DNA of 64,000 nt from Micromonospora sp. NBC_01796 (GTDB lineage: Bacteria; Actinomycetota; Actinomycetes; Mycobacteriales; Micromonosporaceae): assembly GCF_035917455.1 (NCBI RefSeq), contig NZ_CP109078.1, positions 5,378,001-5,442,000 of the forward strand, given 5' to 3'. Positions 38,860-50,095 of the stretch are shown piece by piece; position 1 is the first letter of the stretch; each line of letters begins with the position of its first letter. A model generated the notes under the pieces. It saw only the letters and a list, made by a program, of their open reading frames with translations, was not told the origin of the DNA and did no database searches. Made by a program: the position numbers and the translations under genes.

Positions 38860-39650
38860 TGGCTACTCCCGTACGCCGGCCGCTGATGGCCGGCAACTGG
38901 AAGATGAACCTGAACCACTTCGAGGCCAACAAGCTGGTCCAGGACCTGGCGTTCCGGCTGAACGCCCAGCAGCTCACCGACGTCGAGGCGGTGGTCCTGC
39001 CGCCGTTCACCTCGCTGCGCAGCGTGCAGACCGCGATCGAGGGCGACAAGCTGCTGATCGGGTACGGCGCGCAGGACCTGTCGCCGTACCCGCCGGGGGC
39101 CTACACCGGGGACATCTCCGGACCGATGCTGAGCAAGCTCGGCTGCCAGTACGTGGTGGTCGGGCACTCCGAGCGTCGGGCGTACCACCACGAGGACGAC
39201 GTCGTGGTGAACGCCAAGGTCGTGGCGGCGCTCGGCAGCGAGATCACGCCGATCCTCTGCATCGGGGAGGGGCTGGACGTCCGCGAGGAGTCCCGCCACG
39301 TGGTGCACTGCTGCGACCAGCTCGACGCCGCCCTGCGGGGGCTCACCCCGGAGCAGGTGGCGCAGGTCGTGGTCGCGTACGAGCCGGTCTGGGCGATCGG
39401 CACGGGCAAGACGGCGACCCCGGAGAACGCCCAGGAGGTCTGTGGGGCCGTCCGCGAGCGGATCGCGGAGTCGTTCGGCCGGGCCACCGCGGACCAGGTT
39501 CGGGTCCTCTACGGGGGCTCGGTGAAGTCCTCCAACATCGCGTCGATCATGGCTCAGCCGGACGTCGACGGCGCTCTGATCGGCGGCGCGAGCCTGGACG
39601 CCGAGGAGTTCGCGAAAATCTGCCGGTTCCCGGAGCACATCACCGCATAG
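38856..39650 (+). CDS. tpiA: Triosephosphate isomerase
   Basis: 264 residues. NWKMN near the N-terminus, catalytic His in VVVGHSERR (about 102), catalytic Glu in [11 protein letters not shown] (about 174), and phosphate-binding YGGSVK are present. The ATG overlaps the pgk stop (ATGA). A second in-frame ATG follows directly, so either could initiate. Confidence 0.97.
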
Positions 39651-39698
39651 CCGGCCGCTATTGTTGACGGGCCCGTCACGAGAGGACTGACCCTTACC

Positions 39699-39956
39699 AT
39701 GCTTCCGATCCAGTTCGCATACACGTTGATCGTGTTGCTGGTCATCACGAGCGTGCTGCTCACCATGCTCATCCTGCTGCACCGCGGCAAGGGTGGCGGG
39801 TTGTCGAGCATGTTCGGCGGCGGGGTGAGCTCCAGCCTGGCCGGTTCGTCGGTGGCGGAGAAGAACCTCGACCGTTACACGGTTCTGGTGGGCGTTGTCT
39901 GGTTTGCCTGTATTGTCGGCCTGGGCCTCTGGCTCAAGCTCGCCATGTCCAGCTGA
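39699..39956 (+). CDS. secG: Preprotein translocase subunit SecG
   Basis: 85 residues with two membrane helices (about 5-25 and 60-80), separated by the RGKGGGLSSMFGGG loop typical of SecG. It assists SecYEG-driven protein export. It lies 48 nt after tpiA. TATTGT at 39659-39664 and a GAGAGGAC site could give it an additional promoter, but read-through from the gap operon is also likely. Confidence 0.93.
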   Translation: MLPIQFAYTLIVLLVITSVLLTMLILLHRGKGGGLSSMFGGGVSSSLAGSSVAEKNLDRYTVLVGVVWFACIVGLGLWLKLAMSS

Positions 39957-39981
39957 CTGCCTGCCGCAACTCGCAACAACT

Positions 39982-40020
39982 GCGCGCGGTCCGTACCAAC
40001 GGGCCGCGCGCAGCCGTTTT
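39982..40020 (+). terminator. Terminator of the gap-pgk-tpiA-secG operon
   Basis: An 11-bp GC stem (39982-39992 with 40001-40011, one wobble), an 8-nt loop, then AGCCGTTTT. It lies 25 nt after secG and separates it from rbpA. Confidence 0.75.
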
Positions 40021-40091
40021 GTCGCACCGCGTCGCAACACGCCGCCACCGGCACCGGTGGTGGTCCCCCTCCGACGACAGGAGCGAGCAGC

Positions 40092-40430
40092 GTGAGCAGC
40101 GCAATCCGTGGTACCAGGGTCGGCGCCGGGCCCGCCCGTCCGACCGGCCGGTCCGAACCGGCACCCCGCCGCCCGGTCACCTACTGGTGTGCCAACGAGC
40201 ACATGGTGGAAATCCTGCTGGCGGCCGAGGTGGCACCGCCCGAGACCTGGGACTGCCCGCACTGCGGCCAGCCGGCCGGGCAGGACGTGCACAACCCGCC
40301 GGGTCGGCTCCGCGCCGAGCCGCACAAGTCACACCTGGCCTACGTGAAGGAACGACGCAGCGACGCCGACGGCGCGGCCCTGCTCGACGAGGCGCTCGCC
40401 GCGCTGCGTCGCCGCCGCGGCGAGCACTGA
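40092..40430 (+). CDS. rbpA: RNA polymerase-binding protein RbpA
   Basis: 112 residues. RbpA is an actinobacteria-specific activator that stabilises the holoenzyme with HrdB/SigA and promotes open-complex formation. Visible are the basic N-terminal tail, the core beta-barrel with YWCANEH and CPHCGQPAG zinc-binding cysteines (residues about 35-60), and the C-terminal sigma-interaction helix (about 80-110). GTG start with AGGAG about 8-10 nt upstream. Convergent with pgl. Confidence 0.95.
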   Translation: MSSAIRGTRVGAGPARPTGRSEPAPRRPVTYWCANEHMVEILLAAEVAPPETWDCPHCGQPAGQDVHNPPGRLRAEPHKSHLAYVKERRSDADGAALLDEALAALRRRRGEH

Positions 40431-40437
40431 CCCATCA

Positions 40438-40473
40438 CGGCCGGGCCCCCGGTCACACCGTCGGGCCCGGCCG
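40438..40473. terminator. Bidirectional terminator between rbpA and pgl
   Basis: A perfect 11-bp inverted repeat (CGGCCGGGCCC at 40438-40448, complement at 40463-40473). The 14-nt loop contains a further GGT/ACC pairing. It lies between the two convergent stops and can end both transcripts. Confidence 0.7.
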
Positions 40474-40482
40474 CGGGTCGGC

Positions 40483-41253
40483 TCAGCGCAGGCTGCGGAA
40501 GGTCGGCTTGACCTCGGTCGCCGCCGCCCGGTCCAGCAGCCACCGGGTGCGCTCCACCCCGTGTACGCCGGCCGCCGGCAACTGCAGCGCGCCGGCGCCG
40601 GCCAGAGCCATTCCGACCGCCCGTGCCTTGTCGGCGCCGCCCGCCACCAACCAGACCTCCTCGGCCGTGTTGATCGCCGGCAGGGTCAGCGTGATCCGGA
40701 TCGGGGGCGGCTTCGGGCTGCCCCGTACGGCGCTGACCGGGCGGGTCTCGTAACCCACCGGGTGCTCCGGGAACACCGAGGCCACATGGCCGTCCTCGCC
40801 CACCCCGAGCATCAGTACGTCGAAGTGGGGCAGGGAGGCCGTACCGGGCCGTGCCGCGGCCTCCAGGGTCGCCGCGTACCGGGCCGCCGCCGCCTCCGGA
40901 TCGGGCCCGTCCGGCCCGTCCGACGGTGGCATCGCGTGCACCCGGTTCGGATCCAGCGGCAGTACGTCGAGCAACGCGGCCCGTGCCTGGGTCTCGTTGC
41001 GCTCCGGGTGACCGGACGGCAGGAACCGCTCGTCACCCCACCAGACGTCGACCCGCGACCAGTCGATGGCGTCCCGGGCCGGCAGGTCCCGTACCGCGAG
41101 GAGAACCGCGGCGGCGACCCGACCACCGGTCAGCACCACCCCGGCCTCGCCCCGGTCCGCCTGCGCGTCGATCAGCTTGACCACCAACCGGGCCGCCACC
41201 ACCTGGGCGAGTACGGCCGCGTCGGCATGTACCTCAACACTGGTCTCGCTCAC
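40483..41253 (-). CDS. pgl: 6-Phosphogluconolactonase
   Basis: 256 residues, DevB/SOL family. It hydrolyses 6-phosphogluconolactone in the oxidative pentose phosphate pathway. VVLTGGRVAA, WWGDERFLP and GVGEDGHVASVFP are the expected active-site blocks. The GTG start overlaps the opcA stop by 4 bp. It is the last gene of the tkt-tal-pgi-zwf-opcA-pgl operon. Confidence 0.95.
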   Translation of the reverse strand: MSETSVEVHADAAVLAQVVAARLVVKLIDAQADRGEAGVVLTGGRVAAAVLLAVRDLPARDAIDWSRVDVWWGDERFLPSGHPERNETQARAALLDVLPLDPNRVHAMPPSDGPDGPDPEAAAARYAATLEAAARPGTASLPHFDVLMLGVGEDGHVASVFPEHPVGYETRPVSAVRGSPKPPPIRITLTLPAINTAEEVWLVAGGADKARAVGMALAGAGALQLPAAGVHGVERTRWLLDRAAATEVKPTFRSLR

Positions 41254-42287
41254 GTCGCGGATCCACCGGGTCCGGCCGGTGCCGCAGTGCTGCCCTGCGC
41301 ACCCGCGGGTACGGCGGGCCGACGCGGCGGCGTCGGGTCCTTCCAGATGTGCACCCGCTGCCCCGGTCGCGCGTCCAGGCCGGTCAGGCCCGTGCTCGCG
41401 CTGAGCGCCTCGGCGTAGATCTGGTCGGCGTCGAGGCGCCGCAGCTCCTCGGCCAGCTCGTCACCGAGCGGGCGACGGGTCAGCGGCAGGTGACGGTCCG
41501 CCTGCCCGGTCCGCTCGAAGGTCGCGGTGTTGTTCTCCCGGGTGAGTACCAGCCGGTCGCCGTTGGCGCAGTCGAGCTCGACCGAGCGCATCCGGGCGTA
41601 CTCGTTGGTGTCCTGCCACTGCGGCGCGACGCCGAGCCGGGCGGTCAGCCAGCCGATCATCAGGGCCGCCGTCGGGTCGGTGCTCGGCGCCACCACGGTG
41701 GCGTCGGTGACCCTGGCCGCGGTGGTGTCGAACGCGCCGGCCACCAGGGTGCGCCACGGGGTGATCCGGGTCCAGGCCAGGTCGGTGTCACCGGGGGCGT
41801 AGTCGACCGCCCGCTGACGCAGCGCGTCGACCGGGTTGATCGCCTGTGCCGCGTCGGTGATCCGCCGGTCGGCGACCACACCGAGGAAGTCGTTCGCGAT
41901 CTGCGGCGGCGGCTCGCTGTGCCACCAGGTGACCACCGGTACGTCCGGGACCAGCAGCGGCATCACCACCGACTCGGCGTGCAGCGCGAGCCGGCCGTAC
42001 ATCCGCATCACGACGGCCTCGCACGGACCGAGCCGGCCGCCCACGACGATCTCCGCGTCCAGCCGGCTCTGCTCCCGCTCGACGTCCGAGCGGACCACGA
42101 CCAGCAGCCGGCACGGGTGCGCCGCCGCGGCGATGGTGGCCGCCGCCTCGGCCTCGCGGACCCGCTTCTCGTCCACCACCACGATGAGCGTGAGCGCCAT
42201 CCCGCTGGCCACCCCGCCCGCGCTGCGCCGCTCCGCGGCCAACGCCTTCACCACCTCGTTGCCGGTGGTGTCCCATAGGCCGATCAA
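41250..42287 (-). CDS. opcA: Glucose-6-phosphate dehydrogenase assembly protein OpcA
   Basis: 345 residues. OpcA is needed for active Zwf in cyanobacteria and actinobacteria. The sequence opens MIGLWDTTGNEVVKAL from a TTG codon (42287), with AGGAGG 5 nt upstream. No ATG or GTG is better placed, so this is a clear TTG start. Its conserved VVTWWHSEPPP segment is at about 119-129. It lies 43 nt after zwf. The last 30 residues are Pro/Ala/Gly-rich and probably disordered. Confidence 0.93.
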   Translation of the reverse strand: MIGLWDTTGNEVVKALAAERRSAGGVASGMALTLIVVVDEKRVREAEAAATIAAAAHPCRLLVVVRSDVEREQSRLDAEIVVGGRLGPCEAVVMRMYGRLALHAESVVMPLLVPDVPVVTWWHSEPPPQIANDFLGVVADRRITDAAQAINPVDALRQRAVDYAPGDTDLAWTRITPWRTLVAGAFDTTAARVTDATVVAPSTDPTAALMIGWLTARLGVAPQWQDTNEYARMRSVELDCANGDRLVLTRENNTATFERTGQADRHLPLTRRPLGDELAEELRRLDADQIYAEALSASTGLTGLDARPGQRVHIWKDPTPPRRPAVPAGAQGSTAAPAGPGGSAT

Positions 42288-42330
42288 AGGAGCCTCCTGG
42301 TCTGCTCGCCGAGCCCGGCGGTACGCACGC

Positions 42331-43845
42331 TCACGCCCGCCGCCATGCCCGGCCCTCTCGTGCCAGCAGCTCGTCGGCGGCCCGGGGCCCCCACTCGCCG
42401 GCCCGGTACGGCTCCGGCCGGGTGCCCCGCCAGGCGGCTTCGAGCGGGTCGATGACCTGCCAGCTCTGTTCCACCTCGGCCGCGTCCGGAAAGAGCGTCC
42501 GGTCCCCGATGAGCACGTCGAGCACCAGCCGCTCGTACGCCTCGGGGCTGGACTCGGTGAACGCCTCGCCGTACTGGAAGTCCATCGCGATGTCGCGGAC
42601 CTCCATGGTGGTGCCGGGCACCTTCGCGCCGAACTTCAGCACCACGCCCTCGTCCGGCTGCACCCGCACGACGAGCTGGTTGTTGCCCAGCATCTCCATG
42701 TCGGTGGCGTTGAACGGCAGGTGCGGTGCCCGCTTGAAGATGATTGCCACCTCGGTGACCCGGCGGGGCAGCCGCTTGCCGGCCCGGATGTAGAACGGCA
42801 CCTCGGCCCACCGCCGGTTCTGGATGCCCAGCCGGACCGCGACGTACGACTCGGTGGTCGAGTCCGGCGGGATGTCCTTCTCCTCCAGGTAACCGACCGC
42901 CCGTTGTCCGGCCACCCACCCGGGCAGGTACTGCCCGCGTACGGTCCCGGTGGCGACGTCCTTGGGGATGGTGATCGCCCGCAGCACCTTGAGCTTCTCG
43001 GCCCGGATCTCGGCGGCGTCGAAGCTGGTCGGCTCCTCCATCGCCACCAGGGCGAGCAACTGCAACAGGTGGTTCTGGAGTACGTCGCGGGCGGCGCCGG
43101 CCGAGTCGTAGAAACCGGCCCGGGAGCCGATCCCGACGTCCTCGGCCATGGTGATCTGGACCGAGTCGACGTACTTGGAGTTCCAGAGCGGCTCGAACAG
43201 GTTGTTCGCGAACCGCAGCGCCATGATGTTCTGGACGGTTTCCTTGCCCAGGTAGTGGTCGATGCGGAACACGTCCTCGCGGGTGAAGACGTCGTCGACC
43301 AGGTCGTTGAGCGCCTTCGCCGACGGCAGGTCGGAGCCGAACGGCTTCTCGACCACGACCCGCCGCCAGCCGCCGGACTTGGCGTTGTCCGCCATCCCGG
43401 TCCGGGCGAGCTGCTTGAGCACGATCGGGAACGCGGCCGGCGGGATGGAGAAGTAGAACGCCGCGTTGCCGGCGATCCCGTGCGTGGTGCGCAAGTCGTC
43501 CAGGGTCTCGGCGAGGTGGTCGAACGCCTCGTCGTCGTCGAACGAGCCGCCGACAAACTTGATGTTGCCGGCCAGCCGAGCCCAGACCTCGTCCCGCCAG
43601 GGCGTACGGGCACCCTTGCGCGCGGCCTGGTAGGCCAGCGACTCGAAGTCGCCGTCCCCCCAGTCCCGCCGGGCGAACCCGAGCACCACGAAGCCCGGGG
43701 GCAGCAGCCCCCGGTTCGCCAGGTCGTACACGGCCGGCAGCAGCTTCTTCTGGGCCAGGTCACCCGTCACGCCGAAAATCACCAGAGCCACCGGCTCCGG
43801 GATGCGAGGTAGCCGCCGGTCCTGCGGATCGCGTAGCGGGTTCAC
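42331..43845 (-). CDS. zwf: Glucose-6-phosphate 1-dehydrogenase
   Basis: 504 residues from GTG 43845. An upstream ATG at 43878 is in frame but has no ribosome site, whereas AGGAAGGAG precedes 43845 by 5 nt. It commits glucose 6-phosphate to the pentose phosphate pathway and makes NADPH. The nucleotide motif FGVTGDLAQKK and active-site RIDHYLGKE are intact. It follows pgi closely and is followed by its assembly factor opcA. Confidence 0.96.
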   Translation of the reverse strand: MNPLRDPQDRRLPRIPEPVALVIFGVTGDLAQKKLLPAVYDLANRGLLPPGFVVLGFARRDWGDGDFESLAYQAARKGARTPWRDEVWARLAGNIKFVGGSFDDDEAFDHLAETLDDLRTTHGIAGNAAFYFSIPPAAFPIVLKQLARTGMADNAKSGGWRRVVVEKPFGSDLPSAKALNDLVDDVFTREDVFRIDHYLGKETVQNIMALRFANNLFEPLWNSKYVDSVQITMAEDVGIGSRAGFYDSAGAARDVLQNHLLQLLALVAMEEPTSFDAAEIRAEKLKVLRAITIPKDVATGTVRGQYLPGWVAGQRAVGYLEEKDIPPDSTTESYVAVRLGIQNRRWAEVPFYIRAGKRLPRRVTEVAIIFKRAPHLPFNATDMEMLGNNQLVVRVQPDEGVVLKFGAKVPGTTMEVRDIAMDFQYGEAFTESSPEAYERLVLDVLIGDRTLFPDAAEVEQSWQVIDPLEAAWRGTRPEPYRAGEWGPRAADELLAREGRAWRRA

Positions 43846-43879
43846 GGCGTCTCCTTCCTTGCTCAGCCCTGGGCTCATC

Positions 43880-45532
43880 TCAGCTCCGCAGCTCTCGTAC
43901 CGCGTCGAGGAGTTGGCTCACGCCCGCCGCCCGGTCGGTCAGGTGCAGGTGCAGCACCGGACGGTTGCGGCCGGCCAGCGCCTGCCGGTCGCCGGCCGCC
44001 TGCGCCGCCTGCAGCTCACCGAAGGTGTACGGCTTGCCCGGCACCGGCAGGTCCTCGGCGACCGCCCCGGTGATCTGCAGGTACGAGCCGACCTGCGGGC
44101 CACCCTTGTGGTACTGGCCGGTCGAGTGCAGGAACCGAGGTCCCCAGCCGAAGGTCACCGGGCGACCGCTCGCACCGGCGAGCAGTGGGCGTACCTGACC
44201 CGCGTCGGCGTCGCCGAACCGGTCGAGGTACGCCATCACGGCCAGGTAGCCGTCCGAGCCGAGGCCGTCGAGCAGCCAGCGGAGCACACCGGGCAGGTCG
44301 CCCGGGGCACCGGCGGGGGCGTACACCTCGATCGCACCGGCGGTGAACGACGGCGTCTCGGCCGGCAGTCCGCCGTCCAGGATCCGGTTGGTGTTCTCCT
44401 TGGACTCGGTGACGTTCGGCTGGTCGAACGGGTCGATGCCGAGCACCACCCCGGCCAGCGCGGTGGCGTACTCCCAGGCGAGGAACTGGGCCCCGAGCGG
44501 GCCGTTCACGGCCAGGTCGGGGGAGATTCCGGCGCCCGGCGAGGTGCCCGGGGTGAGCGCACCGCCGTAGGTGACGGTGAGTACGTCCGACCCGGTCGCG
44601 CCGGGTACCTGCGGCGACTCCACCACCACCGGCAGGATGCCCACGCCGCCCTTGCCGGTCGATTCGGCGATGAGCTGCTCGGCCCAGTCGCCGAGCCCCT
44701 CGATGCCGGTGCCGTCCGAGATCAGGGCGATCTTGTCCCGGCCCACGGTGGCGGCGGTGCCGAGCGCGGCGCCGAGTGCGAGGCCGGGGTTGTCCTTGTC
44801 CCCGGCGAGCGACCCGGCCAGTTCCTCGGCCTGGTCCAGCAGTTCGACCACCTCGACCCCGGCCAGTGCCGAGGGGACCAGGCCGAACGCGGTCAGCGCC
44901 GAGTACCGGCCGCCCACGTTCGGGTCGGCGAGGACAACGAAGGCCCCCATCTGGGCGGCGGTGTCGGCCAGCGGGGAGCCGGGGTCGGTGACGATCACGA
45001 AGTGCCGTCCGGCCTCGGCCTCGGTCAGCCCGGCGTCCAGGAACGCCTGCCAGTACGCCCGCCGGTGGCTGTCGGTCTCCACCGTGGAGCCGGACTTGCT
45101 GGCGACCACCACGACGGTGTTCAGCAGCCGGTCCCCGAGGGCGGCCCGGACCTGGCCCGGGTCGGTGGTGTCGAGCACGGTCAGCGGTCGGCCCAGGGTG
45201 CGGGCGATGACCTCGGGGGCGAGCGACGAGCCACCCATCCCGGCCAGTACGACGTGGTCGAGGTCGGCCAGTTCGGCCTTGAGTTCGGCGAGCTGGGGGA
45301 GGAGTTCGCGGCTGCGCTGGTGGGTGTCCACCCAGCCGAGCCGCTTCGACGCCTCGGCCTGCGCGTCCGGCCCCCAGAGGGTGGCGTCCTTGGTCGCGAG
45401 CCGGCGCGGGGCGTCGTCGGCGACCAGGGCGGCGCGGGTGGAGCCGGGCGCGGAGGCGTCGATCGCCTCCGCGCCGTGGACCGTCAGTCCGGCCGCCGCC
45501 TCCGCGCTCCCCAGGTCCTGGGTCACGGTCAC
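43880..45532 (-). CDS. pgi: Glucose-6-phosphate isomerase
   Basis: 550 residues, actinobacterial-type phosphoglucose isomerase linking glycolysis to the pentose phosphate pathway. [13 protein letters not shown] (residues about 95-107) and [12 protein letters not shown] (about 138-149) are sugar-phosphate isomerase motifs. The GTG start overlaps the tal stop by 4 bp. Confidence 0.94.
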   Translation of the reverse strand: MTVTQDLGSAEAAAGLTVHGAEAIDASAPGSTRAALVADDAPRRLATKDATLWGPDAQAEASKRLGWVDTHQRSRELLPQLAELKAELADLDHVVLAGMGGSSLAPEVIARTLGRPLTVLDTTDPGQVRAALGDRLLNTVVVVASKSGSTVETDSHRRAYWQAFLDAGLTEAEAGRHFVIVTDPGSPLADTAAQMGAFVVLADPNVGGRYSALTAFGLVPSALAGVEVVELLDQAEELAGSLAGDKDNPGLALGAALGTAATVGRDKIALISDGTGIEGLGDWAEQLIAESTGKGGVGILPVVVESPQVPGATGSDVLTVTYGGALTPGTSPGAGISPDLAVNGPLGAQFLAWEYATALAGVVLGIDPFDQPNVTESKENTNRILDGGLPAETPSFTAGAIEVYAPAGAPGDLPGVLRWLLDGLGSDGYLAVMAYLDRFGDADAGQVRPLLAGASGRPVTFGWGPRFLHSTGQYHKGGPQVGSYLQITGAVAEDLPVPGKPYTFGELQAAQAAGDRQALAGRNRPVLHLHLTDRAAGVSQLLDAVRELRS

Positions 45533-46707
45533 GCGTTGCCCCCCGCCTGCTGGGCTGCCTGGGCGTTGTCCTGGGCCGCCGCGTTGGGCTGGCTGGCACC
45601 CTTGGCCGCTGCCTCGAGCGACTTGCGTACGCCGTCGAGCAGTTCCTCCCAGCTCGCCTCGAACTTCTCCACGCCCTCGCGCTCCAGCGTTTCGATCACG
45701 TCGTCGAAGTCGATGCCGACCTTGCCGAGGTCGGCGAAGACCTTGCGGGCGGCGTCGAACGAGCCGGTGATGGTGTCACCCCGGGTCTCGCCGTGGTCGG
45801 CGTACGCGTGGATGACCGCTTCCGGCATGGTGTTGACCGTACCGGGCGCGACCAGTTCCTCGACGTAGATCACGTCGCGGTAGTCCGGGTTCTTCGTGGA
45901 GGTGGAGGCCCAGAGCGGGCGCTGCGGGTGCGCACCGGCGTCGGCGAGCGCCTGCCAGCGGTCGGAGGAGAAGACCTCGGTGTAGCGCTCGTAGGCGAGC
46001 TGGGCGTTGGCGACAGCGGCCTTGCCCTTGAGTGCCTTCGCCTCGGCCGAGCCGATCTTCTCCAGCCGCTTGTCGACCTCGGAGTCGACGCGGGAGACGA
46101 AGAACGAGGCGACCGAACCGATCTTGGTCAGGTCGTGCCCGTTCGCCTTCGCCTGCTCCAGGCCGGCCAGGAAGGCCTCCATCACCTGCGAGTAGCGGTC
46201 CAGCCCGAAGATCAGCGTGACGTTGACGCTGATCCCCTCGGCCAGGGTCGCGGTGATCGCCGGCAGGCCGGCCTCGGTCGCCGGGATCTTGATGTAGAGG
46301 TTCGGCCGGTCGACCAGCCACCAGAGCGACTTCGCCTCGGCGACGGTCTTCTCGGTCTCGTACGCGAGCCGCGGGTCGACCTCGATCGACACCCGCCCGT
46401 CCACCCCGGCCGAGCTGTCGTACGCCGGGCGCATCACGTCGGTGGCCCACCGGACGTCGTACGTGGTCAGCATGCGTACGGCCTCTTCCACGGAAACACC
46501 GCGGACGGCCAGGTCACGCAACTGCCAGTTGTACTCGTCGGCGTCGCTGAGCGCCTTGGCGAAGATCGTCGGGTTCGTGGTGACCCCGACCATGTGCTTC
46601 TCGCGTCGCAGCTGATCCAGCCCGCCGGAGCTGAGCCGCACCCTTGAAAGATCATCGAGCCAGACCGCGACACCCGCCGCGCTGAGCTCACCCAACCTGT
46701 CCGTCAT
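45529..46707 (-). CDS. tal: Transaldolase
   Basis: 392 residues, class I aldolase-type TalB-like enzyme of the actinobacterial long form. [10 protein letters not shown] (residues about 39-48) is the N-terminal signature, and the Schiff-base Lys lies in NLYIKIPAT (about 137). A short C-terminal tail of Gln/Ala/Asn-rich sequence is probably disordered. ATG with GAGAAGG upstream, 14 nt after tkt. Confidence 0.95.
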   Translation of the reverse strand: MTDRLGELSAAGVAVWLDDLSRVRLSSGGLDQLRREKHMVGVTTNPTIFAKALSDADEYNWQLRDLAVRGVSVEEAVRMLTTYDVRWATDVMRPAYDSSAGVDGRVSIEVDPRLAYETEKTVAEAKSLWWLVDRPNLYIKIPATEAGLPAITATLAEGISVNVTLIFGLDRYSQVMEAFLAGLEQAKANGHDLTKIGSVASFFVSRVDSEVDKRLEKIGSAEAKALKGKAAVANAQLAYERYTEVFSSDRWQALADAGAHPQRPLWASTSTKNPDYRDVIYVEELVAPGTVNTMPEAVIHAYADHGETRGDTITGSFDAARKVFADLGKVGIDFDDVIETLEREGVEKFEASWEELLDGVRKSLEAAAKGASQPNAAAQDNAQAAQQAGGNA

Positions 46708-46721
46708 GTGCTGACCTTCTC

Positions 46722-48860
46722 TCAGTTACCGGTGGTGGAACCAGTGATCTCGCCGACCTTCGCCAGCGACGCGTGTGCGGCGGCGACGATGTGGTCGGGA
46801 GTGAAGCCGAACTGCTCGAACAGGACCGTGTGCGGTGCGCTCGCACCGTAGTGTTCCAGGCTCACGCTCTCGCCGAGGTCGCCGACCAGGTGACGCCAGG
46901 ACATGGCGATGCCGGCCTCGACGCTGACCCGGGCCTTGACGGCGCGCGGGAGGACCGACTCGCGGTACGCCGAGTCCTGCTCCTGGAACCACTCCTGGCA
47001 CGGCATCGACACGACCCGGGTCGGGGTGCCGGCCGCCTCCAGGCGGTCCCGGGCGGTGAGGCAGAGCTGCACCTCGGAGCCGGTCCCGATGAGGATCACG
47101 TCGGGCTGCGCGGTGGACGCCTCGGCCAGCACGTAACCGCCCTTGGCCGTGCCCTCGGCGGGGGCGAGGGTCTCCCGGTCGAGGGTCGGCAACGGCTGCC
47201 GGCTCAGCGCCAGCGCGGCCGGACGGTCGGTGTTGGTCAGCGCCTGCCGCCAGGCCCACGCGGTCTCGTTGGCGTCGGCCGGCCGGATCACGTCCAGGCC
47301 GGGGATGGCGCGCAGCGTGGAGAGGTGCTCGACCGGCTGGTGGGTCGGGCCGTCCTCGCCGAGGCCGATCGAGTCGTGCGTCCAGACGTAGGCGACCGGC
47401 AGCTTCATCAGCGCGGCGAGCCGTACCGATGGGCGCATGTAGTCGCTGAAGACCAGGAACGTGCCGCCGTAGGGGCGGGTGCCGCCGTGCAGCGCGATGC
47501 CGTTGAGGATCGCGCCCATGGCGTGCTCACGGATGCCGAAGTGCAGGGTGCGGCCGTACTCGTGACCGGGGAAGTCCTTGGTCGCGTACTCGGCCGGGAT
47601 GAACGACGGCTCGCCCTTCATCGTGGTGTTGTTGCTCTCGGCCAGGTCGGCCGAGCCGCCCCAGAGTTCGGGCAGCACCGGGGCGAGCGCCTCCAGTACC
47701 TTGCCCGAGGCGGCCCGGGTGGCGACGCCCTTGGCGTCCGCCGGCCACGTCGGCAGCGCGTCGGTCCAGCCGTCGGGCAGCGTACGGGTGGAGAGGCGGT
47801 CGTGCAGCGCCTTGCGCTCGGGGTTCGCCTTCGCCCACGCCTCGTACGCCTTGTTCCACTCGGCGTGCTCGGCCTGGCCCCGCTCGACGGTGCCCCGGGC
47901 GTGCGCGAGCACCTCGTCGGCGACGGCGAAGTTCTGCGCCGGGTCGAAGCCGAGGATCTTCTTGGTGGCGGCGACCTCGTCGGCACCGAGCGCCGAACCG
48001 TGGATCTTGCCGGTGTTCTGCTTGTTCGGCGCGGGCCACCCGATGATGGTGCGCAGCGCGATGAACGAGGGCCGGTCGGTGTTCTCCTTGGCGGCGTTCA
48101 GCGCGGCGTAGAGCGCCTCGACGTCCTCGTGGTAGTCGCCCTTGTCGGCGTCACCGGCGCGCCAGTCGACGGTCTGCACGTGCCAGCCGTACGCGGCGTA
48201 CCGCGCGGTGACGTCCTCGCTCTTGGCGATCCGGGTGTCGTCCTCGATCGAGATCTCGTTGTCGTCGTAGATCAGTACGAGGTTGCCGAGCTTCTGGTGC
48301 GCGGCGAGGGAGCTGGCCTCGTGGCTGATGCCCTCCTCGATGTCGCCGTCCGAGGCGATGCACCAGATGTGGTGGTCGAAGACGGACTGGCCGGGCTCGG
48401 CATCCGGGTCCAGCAGGCCGCGTTCGCGGCGGGCCGCCATCGCCATCCCGACCGCGTTGCCGATTCCCTGGCCGAGCGGGCCGGTGGTGGTCTCGACGCC
48501 GACGGTGTGACCGTGCTCGGGGTGGGCCGGGGTGAGCGAACCCCACTGGCGCAACGACTTCAGGTCATCCAGGCCGAGCCCGTACCCGCTCAGATAGAGC
48601 TGGATGTAGAGGGTGAGGCTGGAGTGGCCGGCGGAGAGGACGAACCGGTCCCGACCCGGCCAGGCCGCGTCGGTGGGGTCGTGCTTCAGCAGCCGGTTGA
48701 AAATCAGGTACGCGGCCGGCGCCAGGCTCATCGCCGTGCCGGGGTGGCCGTTGCCGGCTTTCTCCACGGCATCCATGGCCAGCACACGAACGGTATCGAC
48801 GGCCCGACGATCGAGGTCGGACCAGTTCAGCGGAGATTGCGCGGGTCGTTTGGCAGCCAC
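46722..48860 (-). CDS. tkt: Transketolase
   Basis: 712 residues, thiamine-diphosphate enzyme of the non-oxidative pentose phosphate pathway. [13 protein letters not shown] (residues about 37-49), the TPP motif [13 protein letters not shown] ending in YDDNEIS (about 168-205), and the pyrimidine-domain [13 protein letters not shown] are present. GTG start with AGGAG 10 nt upstream. It heads the operon and is divergent from ctaB, a common actinobacterial arrangement. A weak -10 (TAGGGT, 48909-48904 on the minus strand) may be its promoter. Confidence 0.96.
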   Translation of the reverse strand: MAAKRPAQSPLNWSDLDRRAVDTVRVLAMDAVEKAGNGHPGTAMSLAPAAYLIFNRLLKHDPTDAAWPGRDRFVLSAGHSSLTLYIQLYLSGYGLGLDDLKSLRQWGSLTPAHPEHGHTVGVETTTGPLGQGIGNAVGMAMAARRERGLLDPDAEPGQSVFDHHIWCIASDGDIEEGISHEASSLAAHQKLGNLVLIYDDNEISIEDDTRIAKSEDVTARYAAYGWHVQTVDWRAGDADKGDYHEDVEALYAALNAAKENTDRPSFIALRTIIGWPAPNKQNTGKIHGSALGADEVAATKKILGFDPAQNFAVADEVLAHARGTVERGQAEHAEWNKAYEAWAKANPERKALHDRLSTRTLPDGWTDALPTWPADAKGVATRAASGKVLEALAPVLPELWGGSADLAESNNTTMKGEPSFIPAEYATKDFPGHEYGRTLHFGIREHAMGAILNGIALHGGTRPYGGTFLVFSDYMRPSVRLAALMKLPVAYVWTHDSIGLGEDGPTHQPVEHLSTLRAIPGLDVIRPADANETAWAWRQALTNTDRPAALALSRQPLPTLDRETLAPAEGTAKGGYVLAEASTAQPDVILIGTGSEVQLCLTARDRLEAAGTPTRVVSMPCQEWFQEQDSAYRESVLPRAVKARVSVEAGIAMSWRHLVGDLGESVSLEHYGASAPHTVLFEQFGFTPDHIVAAAHASLAKVGEITGSTTGN

Positions 48861-49047
48861 GATCGTTTGTGCTCCTAGGCAGTGGTCGGAACCCTCTGGG
48901 ATGACCCTAGCGACCCGGGCTAAACGTGCGCCCGGGGATCCAGATGCCGATACTCTCGACCCGGCCGATTCGCTTGCGCGGGCGCGTCGCGAGATGTGAC
49001 CGCCCGCACCCTTGACGGGTCGCCCGGTCAGCCAAAAGGGCGACGCG

Positions 49048-49053
49048 TAGGCT
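49048..49053 (+). promoter_or_regulatory. Probable ctaB -10 element
   Basis: TAGGCT at 49048-49053 would start transcription near 49060. The well-placed GTG at 49130 would then have a leader of about 70 nt. A GTG at 49064 lies 10 nt after the hexamer and is a less likely start. Confidence 0.4.
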
Positions 49054-49129
49054 GTCGCTCGGCGTGCTGACCTTGCCAGGTCGCCGTCGAAATCCGATCT
49101 CCCGCCTCGATGCCGGAAGGTGGCAATCC

Positions 49130-50095
49130 GTGAGCACGATCACCGAGCGACCGGTCGCCACCAGCCCTGCGGGGGAGCCGGAGGCCGAAACGCCGGCCGG
49201 CTCGGTCACCGGGGGTCGTGACCTCGGCGCGGTGGTCCGGTCGTACGTCTCGCTCACCAAGCCCCGGATCGTCGAGCTGCTGCTGGTGACGACGGTGCCG
49301 GCGATGATGCTGGCGGCGCGCGGGCTGGGGTCGATCTGGCTGATCGTGGTGGTGCTGGTCGGCGGGTCGCTGGCCGCGGGTGCCGCCAACGCGTTGAACT
49401 GCTACATCGACCGTGACATCGACCAGTTGATGCGGCGTACCAAGCGGCGTCCGCTGCCGACGCACACGGTGGCGCCGCGCAGCGCGCTGATTTTCGGTCT
49501 GACCCTGGCCGTGGTGTCGGTGGTCCTGATGGCGGTCTTCACCAACTGGCTCGCCACCGCGCTGACCCTGGGCGCGATCGTCTACTACGACCTCGTCTAC
49601 ACCATGTGGCTCAAGCGCACCACGCCGCAGAACACGTTCTGGGGCGGGATCTGCGGTGCGGCACCGGTGCTGATCGGCTGGGCCGCGGTGACCGGTTCGC
49701 TGTCGCCGGCCGCATGGGCGCTGTTCGCGCTGGTCTTCTTCTGGCAGATGCCGCACTTCTACGCCCTGGCCATCAAGTACAAGGACGACTACGCGCGGGC
49801 GGGCATCCCGATGCTGCCTGTGGTGGCGTCGATCCGGCGGGTCGGCATCGAGATCGTCGCCTTCTCCTGGCTGACCGTGGCCGCCTCGCTGGCGGCCTGG
49901 CCGGTGAGCCCGGAGCTGGGCCCGATCTACGGCGGTACGGCCGTGGTGGTCGGGGCGATCTTCCTGCTGGAGGCGCACCGGTTGCAGAGCCGGGGCCGCC
50001 GGGGTGAGCCGCTCAAGCCGATGCGGCTGTTCCACTGGTCGACCACGTACCTGACGATCCTGTTCGTCGCGGTCGCGCTCGACGCCCTCGTCTGA
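49130..50095 (+). CDS. ctaB: Protoheme IX farnesyltransferase (heme O synthase)
   Basis: 321 residues, UbiA-family integral membrane prenyltransferase with about nine helices. It converts heme B to heme O for cytochrome oxidase. The prenyl-diphosphate/Mg site is [15 protein letters not shown] (residues about 85-99), and a second acidic site is [13 protein letters not shown] 49130 has AAGGTGG at a good distance; an in-frame GTG at 49064 is the alternative. Its partner ctaA lies about 2 kb downstream on the opposite strand. Confidence 0.93.
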   Translation: MSTITERPVATSPAGEPEAETPAGSVTGGRDLGAVVRSYVSLTKPRIVELLLVTTVPAMMLAARGLGSIWLIVVVLVGGSLAAGAANALNCYIDRDIDQLMRRTKRRPLPTHTVAPRSALIFGLTLAVVSVVLMAVFTNWLATALTLGAIVYYDLVYTMWLKRTTPQNTFWGGICGAAPVLIGWAAVTGSLSPAAWALFALVFFWQMPHFYALAIKYKDDYARAGIPMLPVVASIRRVGIEIVAFSWLTVAASLAAWPVSPELGPIYGGTAVVVGAIFLLEAHRLQSRGRRGEPLKPMRLFHWSTTYLTILFVAVALDALV